The notes under the pieces are model-generated. The model had not been told where the DNA came from and ran no database searches. It saw only the letters and a program-made list of their open reading frames with translations. The position numbers were made by a program, and so were the translations under genes. From Hyphomicrobium sp. ghe19 (lineage in GTDB: Bacteria; Pseudomonadota; Alphaproteobacteria; Rhizobiales; Hyphomicrobiaceae), in assembly GCF_902712875.1 (NCBI RefSeq), contig NZ_LR743509.1:248001-312000 (forward strand): DNA of 64,000 nucleotides, read 5' to 3'. Numbering within the stretch: the first letter of the stretch is position 1; every line of letters begins with the position of its first letter. Positions 1 to 9,749 of the stretch are shown piece after piece.

Positions 1-488
1 GTGAAGCCGGTCTTCAGGCCGACGAGTTCGACATGACGGCGCAGGATTTTGACACCGATGGAATGGAACGTGCCGAGCCACTGCATGCCTTCGAGCGTGC
101 CACCGATCAGCGTGCCGATCCGCTCGCGCATTTCGCGGGCGGCTTTGTTCGTGAACGTCACCGCCAGAATTTGCGACGGGTAGGCGCGGCCGGTCGCCAG
201 GATATGGGCGATGCGCGTCGTCAGTACCCGCGTTTTTCCGGTGCCGGCGCCAGCGAGCACCAGCAGCGGTCCTTCCGTCGTTTCGACGGCGTCGCGTTGC
301 TCGGGATTTAGGCCATCGAGATACGTCGGCTGGCCACGCGCCGCCGCGACAGCACGCGCCGAAATCGACGGGCTGTTCCTGTCGTCGTGGCGCAGAACTT
401 TGGGCGCCTCCGGGAGATCGAAGGGCGGATCATCGTCGTGCGGCAAATCTCCGCTGCCGGCGGCGTTCGGCTTCTGAATTGAGGTCAT
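1..488 (-). CDS. uvrD: UvrD/PcrA-type DNA helicase II, N-terminal part (cut by window edge)
   Basis: Superfamily 1A 3'-5' DNA helicase of repair and replication. Only the first 162 codons lie in the window; the gene runs off the left edge on the minus strand. The translation shows a charged N-terminal extension of about 55 residues, a Q motif (LNPEQRDAV, about 60-68), the Walker A motif AGAGTGKT (79-86), motif Ia (TFTNKAAREM, 111-120) and the GTFHS motif (139-143), in the order expected for UvrD/PcrA/Rep. The ATG at 488-486 is the first in frame after an upstream low-GC region; no strong ribosome site is visible. UvrD versus Rep cannot be settled from this fragment, but the extension is common in alphaproteobacterial UvrD/PcrA. 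Confidence 0.9.
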   Translation of the reverse strand, partial: MTSIQKPNAAGSGDLPHDDDPPFDLPEAPKVLRHDDRNSPSISARAVAAARGQPTYLDGLNPEQRDAVETTEGPLLVLAGAGTGKTRVLTTRIAHILATGRAYPSQILAVTFTNKAAREMRERIGTLIGGTLEGMQWLGTFHSIGVKILRRHVELVGLKTGF

Positions 489-1137
489 CGAACTCAGGTA
501 AACCACCGGGGCTGATCGTACAACCGGCGCGGCGCGGCGCCGCGGCCTCGCCAACAGAGTTGCGACATCGATCCACAACTATTCAAGTGTTTGGAAAACC
601 GACCGTTTCTTGGCAAACAAAGCGGGCGGGGTTCCGGCATCGCGAGGCCTTTGCCGCGAAGGCGTGCGGATGCTTTTGTCCGTTCCCGCTCCAATCAGAT
701 CTCGTCTTTCCGGCGATCGCGAATTCGAATTTCGGAATTGCTGTTTCTGAGTATCGGAAAGGTGTGCTTCGGGAATTTGTGCCTGCCGGATTCAACGGGG
801 GCCGACATTCCGGATCAGGTTTGAGGTCTTCGCGTTCTCGATGGAGCCATCGTGCGAGTTGTGTCGACTGCCCAAAACGACAGCTTATCGCTCCGTGCTT
901 CTCGTGAGCCACTCAGTATATCCGCCGGAATTTCTAACGCATTTACAAGACATGTAAGCTTATGATCTAAGAACGCGAATTCGATTTGTCGAAACACTGA
1001 TGCGCGCTTGTTGGAATTGAGCCAAATTTCGGGTTCAGAGTGAACTTCCGCCGTGCAATACAGGTGTACAAGGCAGGACGTTATTTCGATGTCCGCCTGT
1101 GTGCGTTGCGTTTCGGGCGCGGCTCAAAGAGACGTTC
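489..1137. other. 649-bp intergenic region between divergent uvrD and asmA-like genes
   Basis: No convincing gene. Short open frames exist on both strands but overlap one another, lack ribosome sites and have no recognisable product. The part from about 690 to 1060 is AT-richer than its surroundings and probably carries the promoters of both divergent genes. I found no GTTC-N7-GTTC SOS box for uvrD and no clear hairpin terminator. Confidence 0.5.
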
Positions 1138-4100
1138 ATGAACAACGGGCTATTATATTTTAGCGGCCTCCTCGTCGTTGTTCTTGCGGCGCTTTTCGCC
1201 GTCCCGAATTTCGTGGACTGGAACGGTTACCGCGGCGTCTTTGAGGAAGAAGCGTCAAAAGTGCTCGGCCGTGACGTTCGCGTCGGCGGGTCGGTCAACC
1301 TGAAGCTCCTGCCGGTTCCTTATGTTCGCTTCGAAAAGGTTCGTATCGCCAACTTGACCGGTCAGACGGGTGAGCCATTCGTCCGTGCCGAGAGCTTTAC
1401 GATGTGGCTTTCGGGTCCGGCTCTTCTTCGCGGTGTTCTGGAAGCTAGCCAGATCGAGCTCGACAAACCGGTTCTGACGCTCGCCGTCGACGACACCGGT
1501 GGCGGGAACTGGACCAATATCGAGCTAAAGTCCGGCGATATGCCGTTCGTGCCGCGTGACGTCGCGCTCAGGTCGGTGCGGCTGACCGAGGGTGCCGTTG
1601 CCATCTACAATGCGGCGGCGGAGCGCGTCGCCCTCCTCAACGGCATCGATGGCGAGCTGTCTGCCGATGGCCTCAAGGGTCCGTTTCGTTTCAAGGGCTC
1701 GGTGTCCTGGGCCGGGTCTGCCCATGATGTGAAATTCGCGACCGATATTCCGGCCGCAGACGGGGCGTTCGCGCTCAAGGTTTCGGCGCGAGGCGACAAC
1801 TCGCCGACCGTCTACATGCTGGACGGGCGGGTTTCTGATTTGAGCAACAAGCCGACATTCAAAGGCCGGTGGACGGGAAAGATCGCAATTCCCGGCAGCG
1901 AAACGACCACGCCGCCGGGAAAAGCTCCGCCGCTGCTCGATCTCGCATCGGACGTGACAGCCGATCCCCTTGGCGCAAAATTCGAGAAGCTCGCACTTTC
2001 GCTCGACGCCACGGGCGCTCCGCAAACGATCACGGGATCGGCGGTTGCGACTTGGACGGCAACGCCCCGGCTCGATATTTCGCTGCAATCGAAATGGCTC
2101 GACATCGATAGGCTTGCGGGCGCCGGGCAGGGCAGCGCGTCCTTCGAGAAGCTCAAGCAACTCACCGGCGGATTGATGCAATCCGTTTCGGGTGACAGCA
2201 CCGCAACGGCGAAGATCAATCTCGAGCAGGTGAAGGTCGGCGGCGAGAACGCGGGCGGCCTGTCGATAGACGCGGTTCGGCAAGGCAATGTTACGCATCT
2301 CAAAACATTCAAGGTAAGCTTGCCCGGCGGATCGCGGCTCGATCTTGCGGGCGATCTCAAGAACAATGCGGGTAAGTTCAGCTTCGCCGGAAATGCGTTT
2401 ATCGGCGGAAGCAGTTTCGGGCGATTGAAAGCGTGGGCGGAGAAATCCGGCGTTCCGATCGATTTCAATGCCGATGGCTCTTACTCGGCCGCGGGCAAGC
2501 TCGAAGTCGACGATACGCATTTCGCGCTGACGGACGCCTCGGGTGAGTTATCGGGACGGGCGCTTGCAGGCGAGCTCAAGATCCTGCGCGGAGACCGGCA
2601 GCAAACGGATCTGACGTTGCAGGCCGCCGATCTCGACACGCGCGAAGTTTTCCCGAAAATTGCCGCGGCCCTCGGCAGTGAATTCCGGCGGTCGCTGGGA
2701 CTTCAGAAATTAGAGGGTGCCGAAGATCCCCGCGCGGTGTTGCCGGGCGACGTGCGGCTTCGCCTGATCGCGAGCCGGCTGACGGATGGCGACACGACGT
2801 ATCGGGATGTCGACGTCTCGTTCACGATCGAAAACCGAGACATCAAGCTGCCGGTCGCGAAACTTACGACGCAAAGCGGACTTTCGATCGAACTCGAGGG
2901 ACGTGTCGAGACGCGCGATAGCGGACCAGCCGGCACGTTTGCATTCGATCTCACTGGCGCGACGCCCGAGGCGATGCATGACCTTGTCAGCAAAGCCGGT
3001 CTTGTAGCGGTGCTCGGCGATGAGCGCTTCAAAGGCCTGAAGGACGGCAAAATCGCCGGGCTGATCCGGCTTGGCCTCAGGGCGCCCGGGGCGACGGACG
3101 TGACATTCGATGGAACGCTGAACGGGGCCCATCTCAACGGGACAGCGGAATTCGATGGCGGTCTCGCAGGCTGGCGCTCGCGGCCAAGCCGCATGCACAC
3201 CGCGCTCGATGCGCCATCTTTATCGTCGCTCCTGAAGACACTCGGACGCGCGCCGGTGGGCGATGGACAAGCGGCACAACCCGCTCGCGCGTCGATCGTC
3301 ACTGCAGGTGTCATCGGCTCGGACGCGAACGTGCGCGCCGATGTTTCGTCTTCCGATTTCAATGTGAGCTTCAATGGGCATTCGCAGTGGCCCGACAATG
3401 CGAATTTGGCGCTCGGCGGAACGCTGGATTTCAAGGCGGCGCAATTCGCCGATGCGCTGGCAGCCGCCGGGGTTTCTCTGCCGAGCGGCGCCGAAAACGT
3501 GGCGGCGCGCGGTTCGCTCGAGATCGGCCGCAATGGACGCGATTGGACGATTGCGACGCATGGCTTCTCTCTCGGCACGTCGACGCTTGCGGGTAATGTG
3601 ACCGTGAAGCCCGATGCGGACGCGATGCGGATCGACGGAAAGCTCGAGGCAGATCGCGTTGCGTTCCAAAGCCTGCTTTCAGCGGTGACGGACGCTCGGC
3701 CTGCGCCGCCTGCTTCGACCGCAGCTGACGCGGCTGACGATGCTGCCGCCGATGCGCAACCGATATGGCCCGAGGGGTTGTTCAATTTCGCGGCGCTGGG
3801 CAACACGAGCGGGACGCTGAATGTTGCCTTCAAGTCTCTTGAACTGAGCGGTGGTCTCGCGGCGCACGACGGCCGGATGACGCTCGCGCTCGCTCCGGGG
3901 AAGCTTGTGTTGAGCGATCTCAATGCAGTGGCTGCTGGCGGACAGTTGAGCGGCAGCGCCGGTCTCGAGAAGGTGTCGAACGGCGTCGCTTTCACTTCGA
4001 CGCTGAAGCTCGATCAGGCGAAGCTGGCGACCATCAGCGCCGCCGGCAAAGGCACGGCGACGATCGACCTTCATGCGGAAGCACGGGCGCAAAGTCCGGC

Positions 4101-5184
4101 GGGTCTCGTCGCGGTCATGACGGGCGGGGGTACAGCCAAGCTTGCGGACGTCGAAGTTCCCGGCCCCTCGACATCGACGGTCGCCCAGCTCGTCGACGAT
4201 GTGCTCGGCGGAAAATTGCAAAACGAGCAGCGTGCGATATCGGCGGGTTTTGCTGGTGCGCTCAATAGTTCGAAGATGACGCTCGGCAACCGCGAACTCG
4301 CGATGTCGATCTCCGATGGCTCGATCAAACTCGAGAAGTTCGTTCTCGACGGTGCCGACGGCCAGGCGGAGGGTAACGTCACAGCCGATCTCGCCACGCT
4401 CGGCATGAACGCCGCGTTCCAACTTACGTCTGTCGTCAGACCGTTGCCGCCGCCCGCAATTCCGCTCGCGAATTGGACGCCGCCGCAGCCAAAGGGAACG
4501 TTGCCTGCCGTCGTCGTGCTGTACGATGGGCAACTCGACAATCTCGCGGGCGTAACAGTCAAGACCGACGTTGCCAGTCTTCAGCGCGAGCTTGTCGTCA
4601 GGCAGATGGAACGCAACGTCGAAGAACTCGAGCAATCGCGTCGCGTCGATGAAGAGCGTGTCCGTCTCGAAAAGGAGCGTCGGAAGAAGCTCGCAGCCGA
4701 TCGCGCGGCGGCGCTCGAAGCCGCGAAGAAAAATCAAATGGAACGACTGCCGCCGGTCATCCCAGAATCGACCGGGACCGCGAACTCTTCTACCCAGCCA
4801 GAGCAGCCGGACGTGCCGTCGGCGACGCCCGCTCCGCCGCAACAGCCAGCAGCTACGGGGCCCGGCGCTAGTGCACAGCCAAGCGGTCCTTCCGATCAGC
4901 CGGCAGAAACGCAAGATGCGGCGAAGCCTGTGGATGCGGGCACTGGCAATACTGTTCTGACGCCGAATATATCGATCGAGCCCATTACGCCCGAAGGTGG
5001 GAGCGGCGGAGAGCCGAACGCTGCGACGGGCGCTGTCGTGATCGATCCGGTAACGGGTTTACCCGTTCCGAAGCCCGAGCCCGCGGTACGGCCCTCGACT
5101 GGGCGTTCGACCGGGGCCCAGAGACAGCCACGCCGCACCTCTTCCGACGAAGTCATGAAGAGCTTAGGCGGCGGCTTCCAGTAG
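1138..5184 (+). CDS. AsmA-family envelope protein
   Basis: Large inner-membrane-anchored periplasmic protein of the AsmA/TamB-like superfamily, whose members bridge the envelope and are linked to phospholipid transport and outer-membrane homeostasis. From the ATG at 1138, after an AAAGAGACG stretch, the protein is 1348 residues, against about 617 for E. coli AsmA. Residues 5-22 form a hydrophobic anchor; PNFVDWNGYR follows, typical of the AsmA N-terminus. The middle is long, beta-rich and Gly/Asp/Ala-rich with LDLA/GxL-type repeats. From about residue 1150 there is a charged Glu/Arg/Lys-rich segment likely to be coiled coil, then a Pro/Gln/Ala-rich tail to the end. It is convergent with lepA. 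Exact substrate unknown. Confidence 0.88.
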   Translation: MNNGLLYFSGLLVVVLAALFAVPNFVDWNGYRGVFEEEASKVLGRDVRVGGSVNLKLLPVPYVRFEKVRIANLTGQTGEPFVRAESFTMWLSGPALLRGVLEASQIELDKPVLTLAVDDTGGGNWTNIELKSGDMPFVPRDVALRSVRLTEGAVAIYNAAAERVALLNGIDGELSADGLKGPFRFKGSVSWAGSAHDVKFATDIPAADGAFALKVSARGDNSPTVYMLDGRVSDLSNKPTFKGRWTGKIAIPGSETTTPPGKAPPLLDLASDVTADPLGAKFEKLALSLDATGAPQTITGSAVATWTATPRLDISLQSKWLDIDRLAGAGQGSASFEKLKQLTGGLMQSVSGDSTATAKINLEQVKVGGENAGGLSIDAVRQGNVTHLKTFKVSLPGGSRLDLAGDLKNNAGKFSFAGNAFIGGSSFGRLKAWAEKSGVPIDFNADGSYSAAGKLEVDDTHFALTDASGELSGRALAGELKILRGDRQQTDLTLQAADLDTREVFPKIAAALGSEFRRSLGLQKLEGAEDPRAVLPGDVRLRLIASRLTDGDTTYRDVDVSFTIENRDIKLPVAKLTTQSGLSIELEGRVETRDSGPAGTFAFDLTGATPEAMHDLVSKAGLVAVLGDERFKGLKDGKIAGLIRLGLRAPGATDVTFDGTLNGAHLNGTAEFDGGLAGWRSRPSRMHTALDAPSLSSLLKTLGRAPVGDGQAAQPARASIVTAGVIGSDANVRADVSSSDFNVSFNGHSQWPDNANLALGGTLDFKAAQFADALAAAGVSLPSGAENVAARGSLEIGRNGRDWTIATHGFSLGTSTLAGNVTVKPDADAMRIDGKLEADRVAFQSLLSAVTDARPAPPASTAADAADDAAADAQPIWPEGLFNFAALGNTSGTLNVAFKSLELSGGLAAHDGRMTLALAPGKLVLSDLNAVAAGGQLSGSAGLEKVSNGVAFTSTLKLDQAKLATISAAGKGTATIDLHAEARAQSPAGLVAVMTGGGTAKLADVEVPGPSTSTVAQLVDDVLGGKLQNEQRAISAGFAGALNSSKMTLGNRELAMSISDGSIKLEKFVLDGADGQAEGNVTADLATLGMNAAFQLTSVVRPLPPPAIPLANWTPPQPKGTLPAVVVLYDGQLDNLAGVTVKTDVASLQRELVVRQMERNVEELEQSRRVDEERVRLEKERRKKLAADRAAALEAAKKNQMERLPPVIPESTGTANSSTQPEQPDVPSATPAPPQQPAATGPGASAQPSGPSDQPAETQDAAKPVDAGTGNTVLTPNISIEPITPEGGSGGEPNAATGAVVIDPVTGLPVPKPEPAVRPSTGRSTGAQRQPRRTSSDEVMKSLGGGFQ

Positions 5185-5198
5185 GCGCCTCGCGCCCG

Positions 5199-7001
5199 TC
5201 AGTTGTCGTCCATCTTGAGGGCGTTGATGAACGCCTCTTGAGGAATTTCGACCTTGCCGAATTCGCGCATCTTCTTCTTGCCGGCCTTCTGCTTGTCGAG
5301 CAGCTTTCTCTTTCGTGAGATGTCGCCGCCGTAGCACTTGGCCAGCACGTCTTTCCGCAGAGCTTTGATCGTCTCGCGCGCAATGACCTTGGCGCCAATC
5401 GCTGCCTGAATCGGAATTTGGAAGAGATGGGGAGGAATGAGTTCCTTCAGCTTTTCGCACATCGAGCGGCCGCGGCTCTCGGCGCGCGCTCGGTGCACGA
5501 TGATCGAGAGCGCGTCGACCGGTTCGCTGTTGACGAGAATGGACAGTTTGACGAGGTCGCCTTCCTCGTAATTCTTGATGTGATAGTCGAACGACGCGTA
5601 GCCGCGCGAGACGCTCTTCAGGCGGTCGTAGAAATCGAACACCACTTCATTGAGCGGCAGCTCGTAAACGACCATAGCGCGCGTGCCGGCGTAGGTGAGC
5701 TGTTTCTGACGGCCGCGGCGGTCCTGACACAGCTTCAAGACGGCGCCGAGATAATCGTCGGGCACGAGGATGGTGGCTTCGATCCACGGTTCCTCGATGT
5801 GATCGATTTTGGGGATCTCCGGCATGTCGGCCGGATTGTGCATCTCGATGATCGAGCCGTCATTCATATGCAGGTGATAGATGACGCTCGGCGCGGTCGT
5901 GATGAGATCGAGGTTGAACTCGCGCTCAAGACGCTCCGTGATGATCTCAAGATGCAATAGCCCAAGGAAGCCGCAGCGGAAGCCGAAGCCCAACGCCGCC
6001 GAGCTTTCCGTTTCGAACGAGAAGCTTGCGTCGTTCAGGCGAAGCCGGCCCATCGCCTCGCGCAGGTCCTCGAAGTCGGCGGCGTCGACGGGGAAGAGGC
6101 CGCAGAAGACGACCGGTTGCGCCGGTTTGAAACCGGGCAGGGCTTCAGCGGTCGGATTTTTTTCGTCCGTGATCGTGTCGCCGACGCGGGTATCGGCAAC
6201 CTCTTTGATGGCGGCAGTGAAGAAGCCGACCTCTCCGGGGCCGAGCTGCTCGAGCATTTCCTGTTTCGGCCGGAAGATGCCGACGCGTTCCACCTGATAG
6301 CTGCCGTCCGTCGCCATCAGCTTGACGCGCTGGCCCTTCTTCAGGGTGCCGTCGATAACGCGGGCGAGAACGATGACGCCGAGGTAGGCGTCGTACCAGC
6401 TGTCGATGAGCATTGCCTTCAACGGCTTCTTCGGGTCGCCTTTCGGGGGCGGCAGCCGCTCGACGATCGCTTCGAGCACGGCTGCGACGTTGAGCCCGCT
6501 CTTGGCGGAGACCCCGATCGCGCCCGATGCATCGATGCCGATCACGTCCTCGATCTGCTGCTTGACGCGATCCTCGTCGGCGGCCGGCAGGTCGATCTTG
6601 TTCAGAACGGGGAGGATTTCGAGGCTATTGTCGAGCGCTTGATAAACGTTCGCAAGAGTCTGGGCTTCGACCCCCTGGCTCGCGTCGACGACGAGGATTG
6701 CGCCTTCGCAGGCGGCGAGCGACCGCGAGACTTCGTAGGCGAAGTCGACGTGGCCGGGCGTGTCCATGAGGTTGAGCTGATAAAGCTCGCCGTTCTTCGC
6801 CCGGTAGTCGAGGCGGACGGTCTGGGCCTTGATCGTGATGCCACGCTCGCGCTCGATGTCCATCGAGTCGAGGATCTGCTCCTTCATTTCACGATTCGAG
6901 ACGTTGCCGCACAGCTGGATCAGCCGGTCGGAAAGCGTCGATTTGCCGTGATCGATGTGGGCGATGATCGAGAAATTTCGGATGTGTGAAATGGCTGTCA
7001 T
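5199..7001 (-). CDS. lepA: Elongation factor 4 (LepA), back-translocating GTPase
   Basis: Ribosome-dependent GTPase that binds stalled or mistranslocated ribosomes and helps 30S biogenesis. At 600 residues it matches the usual LepA length (E. coli 599). The G1 motif AHIDHGKS lies at 14-21, DTPGH follows at the G3 position, NKID is at G4, and the long C-terminal domain specific to LepA is complete. The ATG at 7001 is preceded by a short spacer; the next upstream gene is divergent. The stop lies 15 bp from the AsmA-like gene, tail to tail. Confidence 0.98.
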   Translation of the reverse strand: MTAISHIRNFSIIAHIDHGKSTLSDRLIQLCGNVSNREMKEQILDSMDIERERGITIKAQTVRLDYRAKNGELYQLNLMDTPGHVDFAYEVSRSLAACEGAILVVDASQGVEAQTLANVYQALDNSLEILPVLNKIDLPAADEDRVKQQIEDVIGIDASGAIGVSAKSGLNVAAVLEAIVERLPPPKGDPKKPLKAMLIDSWYDAYLGVIVLARVIDGTLKKGQRVKLMATDGSYQVERVGIFRPKQEMLEQLGPGEVGFFTAAIKEVADTRVGDTITDEKNPTAEALPGFKPAQPVVFCGLFPVDAADFEDLREAMGRLRLNDASFSFETESSAALGFGFRCGFLGLLHLEIITERLEREFNLDLITTAPSVIYHLHMNDGSIIEMHNPADMPEIPKIDHIEEPWIEATILVPDDYLGAVLKLCQDRRGRQKQLTYAGTRAMVVYELPLNEVVFDFYDRLKSVSRGYASFDYHIKNYEEGDLVKLSILVNSEPVDALSIIVHRARAESRGRSMCEKLKELIPPHLFQIPIQAAIGAKVIARETIKALRKDVLAKCYGGDISRKRKLLDKQKAGKKKMREFGKVEIPQEAFINALKMDDN

Positions 7002-7173
7002 GGGCGGGGCTCATAGCACCCGGAACTGACCGGCAAAAGGGGCGTTAAGCCACTGAGGGGATTATCTGGGCTGCGCGATCGCCGCATCGTCGATATAAGT
7101 GGCGGGACGGATGCCGGTGTGCGAGAAATCCCGAAGCGCACTTTATGCTCCCCCGGCGCCCTGGAGAACCGAT

Positions 7174-7740
7174 ATGGCGAATTCACCGTTCGAGGCGAAC
7201 CCTGCTTTTACCAAGCTTGGGGACGACGCAAAAAAGGCCGTTAGTCAGGCGTTCGACGCCATGGCCAACTGGCGGGCGGAGCTTGCCGAACTCGGCGAGA
7301 AAAACAGCAATGCCGTCTTCGACAAGATGGCGGAAGCAGCCAAAGCTCTCGGCTGGCCGACGGATTTCGTCGAATTGAGCCGTAAACAGATGCAAAGCGC
7401 TTCCAAGCTGCAGCTGCAGGCCGTCGATCAGGTGATGGACGTCTGGGAGAAGCAGGTGAAGGCGCTCGGCAATGCCGGGCAGGCGCCGAGCTTCCCGACG
7501 TTTCCGAACTTCCCGAACGTACCTGGCTTTGGAGCCGGATCCGGCTTCCCAGGGTTCTCGGCGACGAACGGCGGCGGTTTTCCCGATTTTGGCGGCGGGG
7601 CCGTCAATCCGATCCAATTTTGGATGCAGGCCGCTGAGATGTGGCAGAAGGGTTGGCAGCAGGCGATGTCCACCTGGGTGGATACCCAGCAGCAGGCGAT
7701 GGGCGGCAAGCCCACGGGCGGTAAAGGCAACTCGCGCTAA
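7174..7740 (+). CDS. Phasin-like granule-associated protein
   Basis: 188-residue protein starting MANSPFEANPAF, with an ATG at 7174 behind GGAGA at 7163-7167. The first ~100 residues are amphipathic and helical (KKAVSQAFDAMANWRAELAELGEKN), like phasins that coat polyhydroxyalkanoate granules. The second half is Pro/Gly/Phe-rich (short PNFP/GFP repeats around residues 108-140) and ends in a Gln/Trp/Met-rich helix. Phasins of methylotrophic and rhizobial bacteria show a similar plan. No PHA synthase is nearby, so the role is inferred from composition and helical pattern only. Confidence 0.65.
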   Translation: MANSPFEANPAFTKLGDDAKKAVSQAFDAMANWRAELAELGEKNSNAVFDKMAEAAKALGWPTDFVELSRKQMQSASKLQLQAVDQVMDVWEKQVKALGNAGQAPSFPTFPNFPNVPGFGAGSGFPGFSATNGGGFPDFGGGAVNPIQFWMQAAEMWQKGWQQAMSTWVDTQQQAMGGKPTGGKGNSR

Positions 7741-8007
7741 CGCGCTGAACTCGACCGCAATTCGCAAATTGTAAAAGTTTTGAGGCGTTGATCCGTGTAG
7801 GGCCGACGCCTTCTTCTTTTTGATCCTACCTCTGATCTATATCGCAATGCCGCAACTTTTAGTGGTGTCGCCACCGTTGCGGCGGCGTCTCGCTGTGGCT
7901 ATCGTCCGCCGCGTTAAATGTCGCACGCGGAGCGAAGTGTTTCCGCACAAAAACAAAAAACAATTGCCGCGCGGAACATTGCTCCGCGCAAGTACGGGGG
8001 ACGCTCT

Positions 8008-9606
8008 ATGACGATGTCGAGCCCGGCTGCAGCTCCGGCTGCTACAAGCACATTCGGACGCGATTTTCTCGCGTCGATCGTCGTATTTCTGGTGGCCCTG
8101 CCGTTGTGCATGGGCATCTCGATTGCGTCGGGCCTGCCACCCACGACGGGCATCATCACAGGAATCGTCGGCGGCATCATCGTTGCGACAATCTCCGGTC
8201 AGCCGCTGCAGGTCAGCGGACCGGCCGCGGGTCTCACCGTTCTCGTCTATATGCTCGTCCAAGAGCATGGCGCCGCCATGCTTGGGACAATCGTACTTTT
8301 CGCCGGGCTCATTCAAATGGTGGCGGGCTATATGAAGCTCGGCCAATGGTTTCGCGCCGTCTCGCCGGCCGTCATTCACGGGATGCTCGCCGGCATCGGT
8401 GTGCTGATCTTCGCTTCCCAGTTTCACGTCATGTTCGACGGCAAGCCGCTCGGCAGCGGGGTGCAGAACCTGATCGGAATTCCGGGGGTTGTTCTCGACG
8501 CGATGCGCGGCGGCGATGCACGTCAAACGGCCGGGCTCGTCGGCCTTCTGACGATCGTCACGATTGCCGGGTGGAGCGCCTACTCGCCCAAATCACTGAA
8601 GCTGGTGCCGGCGCCGCTCGTCGGCGTTATCGTTGCGGTGGTGGCAGCCAAGCTCCTCGGTTTGGAAGCCATCAAGTTCGTCGATGTTCCGAGCAACATC
8701 TGGGAGTGGTCGCTCCAGATGTATCCGACGGCTGACAAGCTCTTTCGCATCACCGAGCCCGGTATACTGATCGGAGCGATTTCGATCGCCTTCATCGCCA
8801 GCGCCGAGACGCTTCTCTGCGCGACGGCTGTCGATCAAATGCACACCGGGCCTCGCACAAAATACGACAAGGAGCTTTTTGCGCAGGGTGTCGGCAACTC
8901 GATCTGTGGCGTTCTCGGCGTGTTGCCGATGACGGGTGTCATCATTCGATCGGGCGCGAACGTTGCGGCGGGAGCGCAAACGCGGTGGTCGGCCATTCTG
9001 CATGGCGTTTGGCTTCTTCTTCTTGTTGCGTTCTTTCCAGCGGTTTTGAAGCTCATTCCGCTTTCCGCGCTCGCAGCCGTTCTCGTCTACACGGGTTACA
9101 AGCTCGCCTATCCGAAGATCCTGCCGACGTTGCGAACCTATGGATGGGCTGAAGTCGCGATCTACGCGATCACAGTCGTCACGATCGTGCTGACGAACCT
9201 GCTGGATGGCGTGCTCGTCGGGCTTGGACTGTCGCTCCTGAAGCTGGTTTACGCGTTCTCGCATCTCGAAATCACGAAACAGGATGGGCCGGACAATCGG
9301 GTCGATCTGCACCTCAAAGGTTCGGCGACACTCGTTCGATTGCCGATGCTGGCGTCCGCTCTCGAGGCGCTCAAGCCCGGTGCGAACGTTCACGTGCATA
9401 TCGAAGATCTCGATTACATCGATCACGCGTGCATCGATCTGTTGTCGAACTGGGACCGCCAGCACGGGTTGAGTGGCGGCTCGCTTTCGATCGAGTGGGA
9501 TGCGCTGAAGAATAAGTATCAGCAACGCAGCGGCAACGCGTACCAGCGGGCCGCCGCCAAAGAGAGTGCTGCCGGGACCGCTGCGACTGCCGTAAACCCC
9601 GCGTGA
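8008..9606 (+). CDS. SulP-family inorganic anion transporter with C-terminal STAS-like domain
   Basis: 532-residue secondary transporter of the SulP/SLC26 family (sulfate, bicarbonate or related anions). A GGGGGAC ribosome site precedes the ATG at 8008; an in-frame ATG two codons on (8014) is an alternative. The N-terminal hydrophobic domain contains the family signature VALPLCMGISIASG, followed by SGQPLQVSGPAAGLT and about 12 membrane segments. The last ~100 residues form a degenerate STAS fold, with HIEDLDYIDHACIDLL where anti-sigma antagonists carry their switch region. The gene stands alone. The transported anion cannot be read from sequence; bicarbonate and sulfate are both possible. Confidence 0.9.
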   Translation: MTMSSPAAAPAATSTFGRDFLASIVVFLVALPLCMGISIASGLPPTTGIITGIVGGIIVATISGQPLQVSGPAAGLTVLVYMLVQEHGAAMLGTIVLFAGLIQMVAGYMKLGQWFRAVSPAVIHGMLAGIGVLIFASQFHVMFDGKPLGSGVQNLIGIPGVVLDAMRGGDARQTAGLVGLLTIVTIAGWSAYSPKSLKLVPAPLVGVIVAVVAAKLLGLEAIKFVDVPSNIWEWSLQMYPTADKLFRITEPGILIGAISIAFIASAETLLCATAVDQMHTGPRTKYDKELFAQGVGNSICGVLGVLPMTGVIIRSGANVAAGAQTRWSAILHGVWLLLLVAFFPAVLKLIPLSALAAVLVYTGYKLAYPKILPTLRTYGWAEVAIYAITVVTIVLTNLLDGVLVGLGLSLLKLVYAFSHLEITKQDGPDNRVDLHLKGSATLVRLPMLASALEALKPGANVHVHIEDLDYIDHACIDLLSNWDRQHGLSGGSLSIEWDALKNKYQQRSGNAYQRAAAKESAAGTAATAVNPA

Positions 9607-9714
9607 GCTGAGCTCCGGAGATTGGAGCGCGGCCTGAGCTTCCGAGAGCGAATATCAACAGGAAGCGGTGCGCGGACAGCGTGACGCTTGCCCTGTAGTT
9701 CATTTGGCACTAGG

Positions 9715-9729
9715 TTAGAATTATTCTAA
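9715..9729. promoter_or_regulatory. Irr box (iron control element) upstream of mbfA
   Basis: TTAGAATTATTCTAA is a perfect inverted repeat (TTAGAA-TTA-TTCTAA), the core of the ICE motif bound by the rhizobial iron response regulator Irr. It ends 20 bp before the mbfA ATG, so it overlaps the likely promoter, the position expected for repression at low iron as described for mbfA of Agrobacterium and Bradyrhizobium. Irr itself is not in this window. Confidence 0.85.
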
Positions 9730-9749
9730 TTCTAGGATGCTTATAGTTC

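Noticed and set aside
2703..3995. 430-residue open frame antisense to the AsmA-like gene (and others at 3679-4914)
   Set aside because: Long antisense frames are expected in GC-rich genes with third-position bias. The products are Ser/Arg/Pro-rich and match no family, while the sense frame is a coherent protein.
7782..7818. Possible terminator after the phasin-like gene (AGGCGT...ACGCCT then a T-rich run)
   Set aside because: Only a 6-bp stem with a large loop and an interrupted T-run; too weak to list.
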